This document shows positions 25,319 through 36,702 of a stretch of 52,338 nt of DNA, piece by piece. This DNA is from Candidatus Binataceae bacterium (GTDB lineage: Bacteria > Desulfobacterota > Binatia > Binatales > Binataceae): the NCBI GenBank assembly GCA_015478645.1, contig JADMIL010000018.1:1-52338 (forward strand). The letters are read 5' to 3'. A program made the position numbers and the translations under genes. Each line of letters starts with the position of its first letter. The first letter of the stretch is position 1. Below the pieces are notes generated by a model. The model made no database searches. It worked only from the letters and a program-made list of their open reading frames with translations, and was not told the DNA's origin.

Positions 25319-26137
25319 ATGGATCACACGGATCACGTCGACGGCTCGCTCAACTACCTGGCCGAGATGTCCGAAAAGCCCGTGAGCTATACCTATGAGC
25401 CGCCACCCGGCGTTCCCGCGCGCACCAGCCGCACGGTCAAGCTCACCGTGCCGATCCATGACGGCCGCGCGATCGGGCTTAACCTGTCGCTCGACAAGCA
25501 GGGCTTTGTGCTGCTGCCGCACGTGAGTGCGGTCACCAACTTTTACGATTCCGACGAGGTCAAGCGCGTCTACTACCCTGAGATGGAACGGCTGGTGCGC
25601 GAAAGCACTGGCGCGGCGCGCGTCCTGGTCTTCGACCATAACGTGCGCAACGGTTCCAAAGAGCAGCGCGCGGCGACCGGCGTGCGCGAGCCGGTCAGAT
25701 TCGTGCACAACGATTACACCTTCAAGTCCGGGCCGCAGCGCGTGATCGAACTGATGGGCGAGGCCGAGGGCGAACGACTGCTCAAACATCGCTTCGTCTT
25801 TCTCAACGTATGGCGCCCGATTCGCGGACCGGTACAGGAGGCGCCGCTGGCCGTATGCGACGCGCAGAGTATGGCGCTCAAGGATTTCGTCGCGACCGAC
25901 CTCAAGTATCGCGACCGCACCGGCGAGGTCTATTCGGTGACCTACAATCCGGATCATCGATGGTTCTATTTTCCGCAGATGCTGCCGAGCGAGGCGCTGC
26001 TCCTGAAATGCTTCGATTCCGACCCGCGGCGCACGCAGTTCACCGCCCATTCCGCCTTCGAGGATCCGACTACGCCGGCCGGCGCGCCCCCGCGCGAAAG
26101 TATCGAGGCGCGCACCATCGCGTTCTTCACGGAATAA
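25319..26137 (+). CDS. CmcJ/NvfI-family oxidoreductase
   Basis: 272 residues with GGAGG 9 nt before the ATG. Family signatures: VLVFDHNVRNG, PVRFVHNDYTFKSGPQRV, FLNVWRPIRGPVQEAPLAVCDAQSM, the WFYFPQMLPSEALLLKC block and a C-terminal FTAHSAFEDP then PRESIEAR. This family includes fungal NvfI/AsaB-like non-heme iron, 2-oxoglutarate-type oxygenases and CmcJ of cephamycin synthesis. In many environmental bacteria they are stand-alone enzymes of unknown substrate. The HND and later H residues are consistent with an iron site. It is first of a same-strand series with lipid-transport genes. Confidence 0.85.
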   Translation: MDHTDHVDGSLNYLAEMSEKPVSYTYEPPPGVPARTSRTVKLTVPIHDGRAIGLNLSLDKQGFVLLPHVSAVTNFYDSDEVKRVYYPEMERLVRESTGAARVLVFDHNVRNGSKEQRAATGVREPVRFVHNDYTFKSGPQRVIELMGEAEGERLLKHRFVFLNVWRPIRGPVQEAPLAVCDAQSMALKDFVATDLKYRDRTGEVYSVTYNPDHRWFYFPQMLPSEALLLKCFDSDPRRTQFTAHSAFEDPTTPAGAPPRESIEARTIAFFTE

Positions 26138-26278
26138 CCCCGGGCGCAATCGCGGCAGGTCAATTACGCCAACGGACGAGCGGCGCGGGCGATTCAGATC
26201 GATCACCTGGGAAAGCGGGCAGGCGCGAACCAATTGAACCGGCAACGCACGACGCCATCAGGGGCGATCGGATTGGCG

Positions 26279-26968
26279 ATGCGGTTCTGGGTCGCGGCCT
26301 TCACGATCCTGGCGGCCGGATGCGCGGCGAGTGTACCCGCGCCGCCGGCGGACGCGATCGCGGCGCAGGCGCAGCCGCCGTTCTTCGGCGACTACACGCC
26401 GATGACCGCCGGACCCACGGGCAGCGCGATGCTCTATTACGTGAATCCCCACGCGCGCTGGCTGGAATACGACAAAGTAATCCTCGATCCGATAACCTTC
26501 TGGCGCGGTCAGAGCGGCGCCGCGATCGACGCGGATCAGCAACAGTCGCTCTGCGACTACATGCAAGCGACCCTCAAGGATCACCTGGCCCGAATCTTTA
26601 CCCTGGTGACCAATCCCGGACCCGGCGTGATGCGCCTGCATCTCACCATCACCGACGCCGACGGCGCGGCCGCCGCGCTGCGCACCATCGCGGCGGACCG
26701 ATCGGCCGCTGAACTGCGCGCGAGCGTGAGTCGGTTGCCCAGCGTCACCTACGAATTTGCCGGTCTGGCCGAAAGCGAGGGCGAAGTAACCGACTCGCTG
26801 AGCGGCGAGCATCTGTTCGCCTGGATCGATCGGCGGGTCGGCGGCGGCTCGCTCAACGCGGCGGCGCAATGGACCTGGCGCGACACTGCGGCGGCGATCG
26901 ATTACTGGGCGGAGACCCTGGCCGGGCGGCTCGCCCAATGGCATCTCGAGGGCGACGTTGCCGGTTGA
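26279..26968 (+). CDS. DUF3313-like lipoprotein
   Basis: 229 residues from the ATG at 26279, which gives a compact signal peptide ending in lipobox LAAGC; a TTG at 26234 would add 15 residues. The mature part begins with an Ala/Pro-rich linker, then FFGDYTPMTAGPTGSAMLYYVNP and WLEYDKVILDPITFW, characteristic of the DUF3313 family. A CDYMQATLKDHLARIF helix and AWIDRR near the end also fit. The function of the family is unknown; it is probably an outer-membrane lipoprotein facing the periplasm. It precedes the Mce/Mla permease by 36 bp and could belong to that envelope-lipid unit. Confidence 0.75.
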   Translation: MRFWVAAFTILAAGCAASVPAPPADAIAAQAQPPFFGDYTPMTAGPTGSAMLYYVNPHARWLEYDKVILDPITFWRGQSGAAIDADQQQSLCDYMQATLKDHLARIFTLVTNPGPGVMRLHLTITDADGAAAALRTIAADRSAAELRASVSRLPSVTYEFAGLAESEGEVTDSLSGEHLFAWIDRRVGGGSLNAAAQWTWRDTAAAIDYWAETLAGRLAQWHLEGDVAG

Positions 26969-27004
26969 CCCGCGGCATCGCGGCGCCGCCGGCGAGGTGC
27001 GGCG

Positions 27005-28186
27005 TTGACCGCGGCCCCGCCGGGTAGCGCACCGGCCGCGCGTCTCGATATGGCGGCGGGCGCGCATATCGCGATCGATCGCAGTCCCGGCGCCGACGCC
27101 GTCGCGATCCGGCTGGCCGGTCGATGGCATCTGGACCGCTCGATGCCAACGCTCCGTTCGTTCGAGGCCTTACTCGCCGAGGGTTCGCCGCCGGCGCGGA
27201 TTACGCTTGATGCGAGCGGGCTGGCCGGATGGGACAGCAGCCTGGTGAGCTTTGTCCTGGAGGTCGGCGAATACTGCCACGCGCGAGGCATCGAATGCGA
27301 CCGTTCGACGCTGCCCGCGGGCGTGCGGCGGCTGGCTGAACTGGCCGAGACGGTCCCGGATTCCGCCGACGCGCAGGCCCCGGCGCCGCCCGCGACGGGC
27401 CTCGAACGGGTCGGCACGGCGATCCTCGCCGCCGGTGAGGGCGCCGGCGAATATATCGAATTTCTCGGCCTGTTGGTGCTTGCGCTGGGCAATTTCGTAA
27501 CCGGCCACGCGCGCACGCGCAACTCCGACCTGCTCGAAGTCGTGGAGAATTGCGGCGCCCGCGCGCTCGGCATCGTCACGCTGATCAGCTACCTGGTCGG
27601 CGTCATCCTGGCCTTCATGGGCGCCGTGCAGCTTCAGCAGTTCGGCGCGGCGATTTACGTTGCCGACCTGGTCGGTATCGGCATGGTGCGCGAGATGGGC
27701 GCGATGATGACCGGGATCATCATGGCCGGTCGCACCGGTGCCGCCTTCGCCGCCGAACTCAGCAGCATGAAGGTCACGCAGGAAATTGATGCCATCACGA
27801 CCCTGGGCATCTCGCCGATCGAGTTCCTGGCGGTGCCGCGGGTGGTCGGGCTGGTCCTGATGATGCCGTTGCTCTGCTTGTATGCGGATTTCGTTGGAAT
27901 CCTCGGCGGCGCGACGGTCGGCGTCACGATCCTGGGCCTGTCCCTGACCACCTACATGCACGAGACCATCGCGGCGGTGACGGTCGGCGCGCTCCTCGGC
28001 GGCATCTTCAAGGCCACCGTCTATGGCATGCTGATCGCACTCGCGGGATGCTACGAGGGCTTCCGCTGCGGCGACAGCTCCTCGGCGGTGGGCCTCGCGA
28101 CGACTGCGGCGGTGGTTAACGGTATCGTCCTGATCGTCATCGCGTGCGGCCTGTTCGCGGTGGTGTTTAATGTTCTGGGCATCTGA
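27005..28186 (+). CDS. Mla/Mce-type ABC permease with N-terminal STAS domain
   Basis: 393 residues from TTG 27005, with GAGGTG 5 nt upstream. The N-terminus (about 20-110) is a STAS/MlaB-like domain (LDASGLAGWDSSLVSFVLE). Residues about 150-392 form a MlaE permease with the conserved GAVQLQQFGAAIYVADLVGIG, REMGAMMTGIIMAGRTGAAFAAEL and LGISPIEFLAVPRV blocks. Its complexes move phospholipids between membranes with an Mce substrate-binding ring in the periplasm. The STAS fusion replaces a separate MlaB. The ATPase gene expected next (mlaF) is absent; only 203 non-coding bases lie before the Mce gene. Confidence 0.92.
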   Translation: MTAAPPGSAPAARLDMAAGAHIAIDRSPGADAVAIRLAGRWHLDRSMPTLRSFEALLAEGSPPARITLDASGLAGWDSSLVSFVLEVGEYCHARGIECDRSTLPAGVRRLAELAETVPDSADAQAPAPPATGLERVGTAILAAGEGAGEYIEFLGLLVLALGNFVTGHARTRNSDLLEVVENCGARALGIVTLISYLVGVILAFMGAVQLQQFGAAIYVADLVGIGMVREMGAMMTGIIMAGRTGAAFAAELSSMKVTQEIDAITTLGISPIEFLAVPRVVGLVLMMPLLCLYADFVGILGGATVGVTILGLSLTTYMHETIAAVTVGALLGGIFKATVYGMLIALAGCYEGFRCGDSSSAVGLATTAAVVNGIVLIVIACGLFAVVFNVLGI

Positions 28187-28389
28187 GCGTGGGCGACGAT
28201 TGCATACCGACGGCGCCGCGGAGATTCGCAATGGCAAGGCAAAAGATCGCGCGTGAGTAACCGGCATCCCTCGGTTTACCTCGACGCCTCGACGCGCGCG
28301 GCGGCCGCAACGCACGCGACCGCCATGTCGCCCGGGCGCCGCGACTGCACGTCCCGCGCGTACGGCGCGCGCGGCGCGGGCGTCTAACG
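28187..28389. other. Gap where an MlaF-type ATPase gene would be expected
   Basis: 203 bp between the MlaE-type permease and the Mce gene. No Walker A, signature or Walker B motif can be read in any frame; short frames are not ABC-like. Either the ATPase is encoded elsewhere or it was deleted here. Confidence 0.6.
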
Positions 28390-29373
28390 ATGGCCGCACG
28401 GGGCAATCCGCGGACCGTCGGCGCATTCGTGGTGGGCGCCCTGGCGCTGGCGATCGCGGCCACCTTGCTGCTCGGCTCCGAGCGGCTGTTCGGCACCACG
28501 CATGAATTCGTCTGCTTCTTCGAGGGCAGCGTGAATGGCCTGCGTATCGGCGCCGCGGTCAAGTTCAAGGGCGTCGAGATCGGATCGGTCACGAAGATCC
28601 TGCTGAGCCTCAACGTGGGTCCGGCGACCAGCGCGTTCGCCAGCTCCACCTCGATCAAAATTCCCGTGATTATCGAACTCGACGAAGGCCGCATGCTCAA
28701 GCGCGGCGCCGCCTATGTCAATCTGGAAGATCCGGAGGGCATGAAATTGGCAATCCGGCAGGGCCTGCGCGCTCAGCTTTCGACCGAAAGCCTGCTCACC
28801 GGCCTGCTCTATATCGACCTCGACATGCATCCGCACGCGCCCGCCAGGTTCTCTGCGCCGCCCAATTCCAGCTATCCCGAGATTCCCACGTTGCCGACCG
28901 TTTTCGAGCTGGCGCAATCGACCGCGAACCGCCTGGTCAAACAGCTCGACCAGGTTCAGCTCGACCTGCTCGTGACGACCGCCACCCAGGCGCTCGCCGC
29001 GGTCCGCGACCTCGCCAGTTCGCCAGATTTGAAGGCCGCGATGGTCTCGCTGCGCGCAACCTCCGCCAGCCTCGACCGCACGGCGGACAGCCTGCGCGTG
29101 CTCTCCGATAATCTCGATCGCCAGGTGGCGCCGATGGCCCACAGCGTAGAAAAAACCGCGCAAACCGCCGACGCGACGCTGCTCAAGGCCCAGCTCACGC
29201 TCGACCAGATCAACAACGCGCTGGCCCCCAACGCGCCGCTGCTCTACCAGGCCAATCGCACCCTGACCGACGTGGACGACGCGGCGCGCTCGCTGCGCCA
29301 GTTGACCGACTATATCAATCGCAATCCGGGCGCCCTGGTGCGCGGCCGCAGCTACAACAAGGACGCGCAGTGA
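28390..29373 (+). CDS. MCE-family (MlaD-type) periplasmic lipid-binding protein
   Basis: 327 residues. One N-terminal membrane anchor (about 9-29, TVGAFVVGALALAIAATLLLG) is followed by a single MCE domain (about 38-150) with FEGSVNGLRIGAAVKFKGVEIG and the pore-loop region ending AQLSTESLLTGLLYIDLD. A long Ala/Gln-rich coiled coil follows (190-320). MCE proteins form hexameric rings or tubes on the permease through which lipids pass. The stop overlaps the next gene by four bases (GTGA), showing translational coupling to the PqiC-like lipoprotein. Confidence 0.93.
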   Translation: MAARGNPRTVGAFVVGALALAIAATLLLGSERLFGTTHEFVCFFEGSVNGLRIGAAVKFKGVEIGSVTKILLSLNVGPATSAFASSTSIKIPVIIELDEGRMLKRGAAYVNLEDPEGMKLAIRQGLRAQLSTESLLTGLLYIDLDMHPHAPARFSAPPNSSYPEIPTLPTVFELAQSTANRLVKQLDQVQLDLLVTTATQALAAVRDLASSPDLKAAMVSLRATSASLDRTADSLRVLSDNLDRQVAPMAHSVEKTAQTADATLLKAQLTLDQINNALAPNAPLLYQANRTLTDVDDAARSLRQLTDYINRNPGALVRGRSYNKDAQ

Positions 29374-30044
29374 GCGCTCGCGCGACCACTCTGCGCGCTG
29401 GCGCGGCGCTACTCGTGCTGGCGATCGTCGGCCAGGCCGCGGGATGCTCGGTGCTGGCGCCAACCCCCGACAAGTCGCGCTATTTTGTGCTGACGGCGGT
29501 AGCCCAGCCGCCCGCCGCGGCGCCGCCCCGCGGTCGCCCTCTGGCGATCGGTCTCGGACCGTTGCAGCTACCGGCCTTCGTGATCAATCGCGACGACCTC
29601 GCGACGCTCGCCGCGCCCAACCGCATCGAGTACTCGAGCAGCGATCGATGGGCCGAACCGCTCGACCAGAATTTCGACCAGGTCATGGCGCGCGACCTCT
29701 CGATCCGGCTCGGCACTGACGACATAGCGCCGTTCCCGTGGAACCTGGCGACCCGTCTCGACTACACCGTCAGCGCAACGTTCGACCATTTCGAGCGCGA
29801 CAGCGCCGGCGTCACGCTGCTCGCCGGGCAATGGCAAATCCGCGGCGGCAATGGCTTGCGTGTGCTACAATCCGGCGCGGCACACTACAGTGAGGCAGCC
29901 GGCGACGATCCGGCCGGCGCCCTGAGCCGTGCCGTCGCCAGTCTGAGCGGGCAAATCGCCGATGCGATCCTCGCCTTGCACGCCGCGGATTCCCACGGCG
30001 CCGTAGCCACCTCGGCGGATGCGGCGTCCGCGGCGCCGCAATAG
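29370..30044 (+). CDS. PqiC-like ABC-type transport auxiliary lipoprotein
   Basis: 224 residues, starting at GTG inside the stop of the Mce gene. The signal peptide has lipobox QAAGC. The mature domain matches the ABC_trans_aux/PqiC family: RYFVLT, GLGPLQLPAFVINRDDLAT, NRIEYSSSDRWAEPLDQNF and a Rossmann-like order of strands and helices. In PqiABC and similar systems this outer-membrane lipoprotein completes the lipid bridge from the Mce tube. An Ala-rich tail (about 200-224) is extra. It is the last gene of the lipid-transport unit. Confidence 0.88.
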   Translation: MSARATTLRAGAALLVLAIVGQAAGCSVLAPTPDKSRYFVLTAVAQPPAAAPPRGRPLAIGLGPLQLPAFVINRDDLATLAAPNRIEYSSSDRWAEPLDQNFDQVMARDLSIRLGTDDIAPFPWNLATRLDYTVSATFDHFERDSAGVTLLAGQWQIRGGNGLRVLQSGAAHYSEAAGDDPAGALSRAVASLSGQIADAILALHAADSHGAVATSADAASAAPQ

Positions 30045-30086
30045 CCGTCGCCCGCCGCGTCCGCACGACTCGCCGATCGGCCAAAC

Positions 30087-32156
<2,070 letters not shown>

Positions 32157-32437
32157 GCTCTCTGCCCTCGTCCGCCGCCGCGGGTCCCGCGGGTCTAACC
32201 CCGGGCCCACGGTTTAACCTTCGCTCAACTTATATCAATCCATCAGCGGCCGTGGCGCAATGGGGTTGGAAGAGGGCGGCGACGCCACAACTAATTCCTT
32301 CCATGCCAGACCGAATTCCGGCTTAATTCGTTTTCGATCGGGAACGAAGCTCCCGGCACGCGACTTATATTTGCGCCGCCGCGTGATTCCGGCACCGGCG
32401 GCCGACGCGCCCCGCAGCATACGAGGGAGGGATTGAG

Positions 32438-32743
32438 ATGAGCGAAGCGATTTCTTATTCAACCGAAGGAGCCCAGGTCAACTTGCGATCGACCCAGTGC
32501 CCGAACTGCCGACTCCAACTGGCCGAAGACCGTCGGATTGCCGGACGCAAAACTCCGGGTGTCAACGACGTCAGTATTTGCCGCGGATGCGCCGAGATTG
32601 TCGTGCTCGCCCAGACCGACGCCGGCCTGGTGCTGCGGCCGACCACGGCGAGCGAATTTCTCTCGCTCTCCGAAGAGGCCCGCAACCTGCTGCGCGTGGC
32701 GCATACCCTCGTCAGCCAACAGATTCGCTGCCGCAACAGCTAG
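32438..32743 (+). CDS. Small zinc-ribbon-like protein
   Basis: 101 residues with a strong GGGAGGG before the ATG. Two CxxC knuckles, CPNC (21-24) and CRGC (48-51), are spaced as in a zinc ribbon. The C-terminal half is helical (SLSEEARNLLRVAHTLVSQQ). No family is recognised; similar small CxxC proteins occur as orphan genes in phage and host genomes. It may bind zinc and contact nucleic acid or protein, but this is inference. The stop codon TAG uses the TA plus first base of MITE copy 3. Confidence 0.7.
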   Translation: MSEAISYSTEGAQVNLRSTQCPNCRLQLAEDRRIAGRKTPGVNDVSICRGCAEIVVLAQTDAGLVLRPTTASEFLSLSEEARNLLRVAHTLVSQQIRCRNS

Positions 32744-32851
32744 GGAACCTCTGCGCAAGTTAGGTTGTCACTCTGAGCGCAGGTAAGAATCCCGGATCCG
32801 GGACCCATGCGCTGCGCTCAGGGTGACAGCAGAGCCTGGTGCAGAGGTTCC
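32743..32851 (-). repeat. MITE-like palindromic element, copy 3 (TA-flanked, inverted)
   Basis: 109 bp, TA at 32741-32742 and 32852-32853, opposite orientation to copies 1 and 2 (the CAAGTTAGG half is on the left). It lies between the convergent zinc-ribbon gene and ilvD. Confidence 0.85.
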
Positions 32852-32878
32852 TAGCGCCCTCTGCAATCGGCCCACCTC

Positions 32879-32897
32879 GTCATTCTGAGCGCCGCGA
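32879..32897 (+). repeat. Fragment of the MITE inner arm
   Basis: GTCATTCTGAGCGCCGCGA resembles the inner arm of the palindromic element (CATTCTGAGCG form), 26 bp beyond copy 3. It has no partner arm. Confidence 0.35.
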
Positions 32898-32922
32898 TGC
32901 GCCGCCAGTCGGCCGCGCCCGC

Positions 32923-34596
32923 CTAATCGGTCACCGCGCCCAGACTGCTCGACGAGACCTGCGCCGCATATTTCGCCAGCACTCCGCGCGTATAGCGCGG
33001 CGCCGGTGCCTTCCACGCGGCGCGCCGCCGCGCAATTTCGGCCTCGGGCACGTTCAGCGTCAGCAGCCGCTGGTCGGCATCGATCGTGATCGAATCGCCC
33101 TCATTGACCAGCGCGATCAGTCCGCCGACCTGCGCTTCCGGCGCGACGTGTCCGACCACCAGGCCGTAAGTGCCGCCCGAAAAGCGGCCGTCGGTAATCA
33201 GGCCGACCGCGTCGCCCAATCCGGCGCCGATAATCGCCGAGGTCGGCGAGAGCATCTCGCGCATCCCGGGACCGCCGCGCGGTCCCTCGTAGCGAATCAC
33301 CAGCACGTCGCCCTTGTTAATCTTGCCCGCCAGGATCGCGTCAAGGCTATCCTCTTCGCGCTCGAACACGCGCGCCGGTCCCGTGATCACGCGATGCTTG
33401 ATGCCGGTGACCTTGGCCACGCATCCTTCGGGCGCGAGATTGCCCTTCAAAATCGCCAGATGGCCCTGCGCGTACATCGGATTGTCCCATTGCCGGATGA
33501 CATCCTGATCCTTGCGCGGCGCGGCGGGCACTTCGGCAATCACCTCGGCGATCGTGCGTCCGCTAATCGTCAGGGCGTCGCCATGGAGCAGGCCGTGGGC
33601 GAGCAGCATCTTCATGACCTGCGGGATGCCGCCCGCGCGATGCAGGTCGGTCGCGACGTACTGGCCCGAAGGTTTCAGGTCGCAGAGCACCGGCACGCGC
33701 TCGCGAATCGCCTCGAAGTCGTCAATTTTGAGCGGCACTTCGGCGGTATGCGCCATCGCCAGCAGATGGAGAATCGCGTTGGTCGATCCGCCCACCGCCA
33801 TCACCACCGCGATCGCGTTCTCGAACGCCTTGCGCGTCATGATCTGCCGCGGCAGCAATTGCATATGCACCGCCTTGACCACCGCCTCGGCCGACTTCGC
33901 CGCACTGTCCGCCTTCTCGTCGTCCACCGCCGACATCGTCGATGAGTACGGCAGACTCATGCCCATCGCTTCGATCGCCGACGACATCGTGTTGGCGGTG
34001 TACATCCCGCCGCACGAGCCGGCGCCGGGGCACGATCGCCGCTCGACCTCGATCAGCTCCTTTTCGTCGATCTTGTGGGCACTGAACTGGCCGACCGCCT
34101 CGAACGCGCTGACGATCGTCAAGTCGCGGCCGTTGTAATGGCCCGGTTTGATCGTGCCGCCGTAAACGAAGATCGACGGGATATTCATGCGCGCGATCGC
34201 CATCATCGCGCCCGGCATGTTCTTGTCGCACCCGCCCACCACCACCACGCCGTCCATCGCCTGTGCCCCGCATGTGGTCTCGATCGAATCCGCGATCACC
34301 TCGCGCGAGACCAGCGAATACTTCATCCCCTCGGTGCCCATCGAGATGCCGTCGCTGACCGTGATCGTGCCGAACGTCTGCGGCATCGCGCCGGCGGCGC
34401 GCGCGGCGGTCTCGGCGCGCCCGGCCAGGATATTCAGACCCAGGTTGCACGGCGTGATCGTGCTGTAGGCGTTGGCCACCCCGATGATCGGCTTTTCGAA
34501 ATCGCCGTCGCCGAAGCCGACCGCGCGCAGCATCGCGCGATTGGGCGAGCGCTGCACGCCCTGGGTAATCAATCTGCTTCTCAGGTTTTCGGCCAT
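32923..34596 (-). CDS. ilvD: Dihydroxy-acid dehydratase
   Basis: 557 residues from the ATG at 34596 ([12 protein letters not shown]), preceded by ACGGAGATC. It converts 2,3-dihydroxy acids to 2-keto acids, the third common step of valine/isoleucine synthesis, using an Fe-S cluster. Cluster cysteines are visible in [17 protein letters not shown] and [16 protein letters not shown]. The C-terminal blocks [21 protein letters not shown] and [16 protein letters not shown] are canonical. No other ilv gene is adjacent. It is divergent from the CoA-transferase gene and separated from the zinc-ribbon gene by MITE copy 3. Confidence 0.97.
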   Translation of the reverse strand: MAENLRSRLITQGVQRSPNRAMLRAVGFGDGDFEKPIIGVANAYSTITPCNLGLNILAGRAETAARAAGAMPQTFGTITVSDGISMGTEGMKYSLVSREVIADSIETTCGAQAMDGVVVVGGCDKNMPGAMMAIARMNIPSIFVYGGTIKPGHYNGRDLTIVSAFEAVGQFSAHKIDEKELIEVERRSCPGAGSCGGMYTANTMSSAIEAMGMSLPYSSTMSAVDDEKADSAAKSAEAVVKAVHMQLLPRQIMTRKAFENAIAVVMAVGGSTNAILHLLAMAHTAEVPLKIDDFEAIRERVPVLCDLKPSGQYVATDLHRAGGIPQVMKMLLAHGLLHGDALTISGRTIAEVIAEVPAAPRKDQDVIRQWDNPMYAQGHLAILKGNLAPEGCVAKVTGIKHRVITGPARVFEREEDSLDAILAGKINKGDVLVIRYEGPRGGPGMREMLSPTSAIIGAGLGDAVGLITDGRFSGGTYGLVVGHVAPEAQVGGLIALVNEGDSITIDADQRLLTLNVPEAEIARRRAAWKAPAPRYTRGVLAKYAAQVSSSSLGAVTD

Positions 34597-34813
34597 TTTG
34601 ATCTCCGTGATATGCCCCGCGGGCTTCAATCCTCAACTGCGCGCGCCGCGGGGCGAAGCGGAATTGCACCACATCCCGCCCGCGCTGATCAAGCGCGCCG
34701 CGACCGCCCAGCGCGCCGCGCGGCAAGATCGGGCCGCGGCGATGGCGCGTTTCGCTTGCGCTCGGCCGCCTGGAATGGGATTGCTGGCGAGGCGCCAGGG
34801 GAGGCGCCGCCAC

Positions 34814-36049
34814 ATGTCCACCACTACGTCCGGCAAGCCACGCCACGTGCTCGACGGCTACAAGGTGCTCGATTTTACCCACGTGCTGGCCGGTCCGACG
34901 GTCACCCGCATGATGGCCGAGATGGGCGCCGAGATTGTCAAGGTCGAGCTCGCGCCCAATGGCGATCTGACGCGCGGGCTGCCCTACATGCGCGACGGGC
35001 GCAGCGCCTACTACATCCAGCAAAACCGCGGCAAGCAGAGCCTCTGCGTCGACGTCAAAAATCCCGCGACGATCGACATCCTCAAGGGGCTGGTGCGCAA
35101 GGTCGATGTAATGGTGGAGAATTTCTCGCCCGGCGTGATCGGGCGCATCGGCCTCGACTACGCCACCGTCAGCGCGCTCAACCCGCGCATCATCATGTGT
35201 TCGATCTCGTCGCTCGGCCAGACCGGCGCGCTGGCCAATCGTCCCGGCTACGACTACCTCGGCGCATGCTGGGCCGGCGTCATCGATATGATCGGCGAAG
35301 CCGATGGCGCGCCGGTCTTTCCGCAGTTGGGCATCGGCGATATCAGCACCGGCGTCCACGCGCTGAGCGCGATCACCTCCGCCCTGCTCTACCGTGAGCG
35401 CACCGGCGAGGGTCAATTCGTCGAGACCTCGCTGCTCGATGCCTACTTCGGCTACCACGAACTGAACGTGCAACTGGCCAGCGCGAGCGGCGGGGCGCAG
35501 TTACCGCGGCGCAACGGATCGCATCACTACGCCGTCACGCCGGCGGGCATCTTCAAGGGCAAGCAGTGCTACATCTTCATCATCGCCGGCATCGACCATC
35601 AGTTCCCGCTGATGTGCCGCGCGATGGGCCGGCCCGAACTGGCCACCGACGCGCGTTTCAAGGACATCCCGGCGCGGGCCGCCAACGCGATCGAGCTGAT
35701 CGACATCGTTCAGGCGTGGCTCGACGCGACCGCCAGCGACGAAGAGGCCCTGAGCATTCTCGCGGAATATCGCGTGCCCCACGCGCCGGTGCTAACCGTC
35801 CCGCAGGCGATGGCGCATCCGCATCTGCGCGAGCGCGGCACAGTCCGTACGGTGCACGATCGCTTTCTCGGCGATTTCGACGTTCCCGGCTTTCCGCTGC
35901 GCTTCTCGAAATTTCCCGGGCAGTTGCCGCTCGACGCACCCACGCTGGGCGAGCATAACGAGGCGGTGCTGCGCCATTACCTGGATTATTCGCCCGAGCA
36001 GATTCGCGCGCTCGAGGCCGCCGGCGTGCTCCATAGCGGCCCCCGCTGA
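34814..36049 (+). CDS. CaiB/BaiF family (class III) CoA-transferase
   Basis: 411 residues from the ATG at 34814, with AGGGGAGG upstream; an open frame extends to 34472 but overlaps the ilvD start. Family features: VLDFTHVLAGPTVTRMMAEMGAEIVKVE at the N-terminus, RGKQSLCVDVKNP, VDVMVENFSPGVI, and the active-site region RPGYDYLGACWAG where the Asp forms the acyl-aspartyl intermediate. Such enzymes swap CoA between acids in carnitine, bile acid, aromatic or branched-acid degradation. The substrate is not identifiable here. Confidence 0.93.
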   Translation: MSTTTSGKPRHVLDGYKVLDFTHVLAGPTVTRMMAEMGAEIVKVELAPNGDLTRGLPYMRDGRSAYYIQQNRGKQSLCVDVKNPATIDILKGLVRKVDVMVENFSPGVIGRIGLDYATVSALNPRIIMCSISSLGQTGALANRPGYDYLGACWAGVIDMIGEADGAPVFPQLGIGDISTGVHALSAITSALLYRERTGEGQFVETSLLDAYFGYHELNVQLASASGGAQLPRRNGSHHYAVTPAGIFKGKQCYIFIIAGIDHQFPLMCRAMGRPELATDARFKDIPARAANAIELIDIVQAWLDATASDEEALSILAEYRVPHAPVLTVPQAMAHPHLRERGTVRTVHDRFLGDFDVPGFPLRFSKFPGQLPLDAPTLGEHNEAVLRHYLDYSPEQIRALEAAGVLHSGPR

Positions 36050-36080
36050 GGCCGCCGGCGCCACGTCAATCGGTTCAACC

Positions 36081-36575
36081 TCAGCGCCCGCGCCGCATAC
36101 GGTGCTGGCGCAGCGAGTCCCAGTAGGGCATCCATACGACCAGGATGGTCGCCGCCCCGCTCGAATCCAGCGCGACGTCGCGGATCGTGCCGCTGCGCGC
36201 GGGCGTCAGCAGTTGCAGCGATTCATCGAGCGCGGCCAGCGCGACGCAGGCCGCGAACGCGGCGACCGGCCGCCCGCGCAGCGGTCCCAGATTCAGCAGC
36301 ACGAACAATATGGCATATTCGCTGAAATGCGCCGTCCAGCGAATTAATTCCTGGCAATAATAGAGCATGTCGTAGGTCGCGTGCGGCCAGATCCGCTCGA
36401 ACATCGGATCGAACATCACGCGGGTGCGCGCGAGTGAAAAGAGCGGGGAGCCGAGGCCCAGGATGATCGCGGCGCAAATCGCCGGCGCAATCCAATAACG
36501 GCGCAGGCGGCGCGGGCGTTCACGGTCGGCAGCGGGGCTGAAACCAGACGCGCTCTGAGTCGTCATTGATCCCAT
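36081..36575 (-). CDS. VanZ-like membrane protein
   Basis: 164 residues from the ATG at 36575; a TTG at 36590 and an ATG at 36566 are alternatives. Four hydrophobic helices. The VanZ-like signatures are HFSEYAILFVLLNLG and LDESLQLLTPARSGTIRDVALDSSGA, the D/E-Q and R-x-x-x-x-D pattern of the family. VanZ of Enterococcus gives low-level teicoplanin resistance, but most relatives are uncharacterised envelope proteins. It converges with the CoA-transferase gene. Confidence 0.85.
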   Translation of the reverse strand: MGSMTTQSASGFSPAADRERPRRLRRYWIAPAICAAIILGLGSPLFSLARTRVMFDPMFERIWPHATYDMLYYCQELIRWTAHFSEYAILFVLLNLGPLRGRPVAAFAACVALAALDESLQLLTPARSGTIRDVALDSSGAATILVVWMPYWDSLRQHRMRRGR

Positions 36576-36702
36576 GGGACTGTGGTCCAATATCCCCTGC
36601 CAGAGGCGTCGCGGGGCTTATCGCCGCAGGCGTCGATTATAGGCATGAATGTTGTCCCACCGTCTTAATTCAGTTGAATCGTTGCCCCAAGAATGTACAG
36701 AT

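Noticed and set aside
34597..34813. Leader attenuator or riboswitch for ilvD
   Set aside because: No leader peptide rich in branched-chain codons and no recognisable aptamer in this short divergent region.
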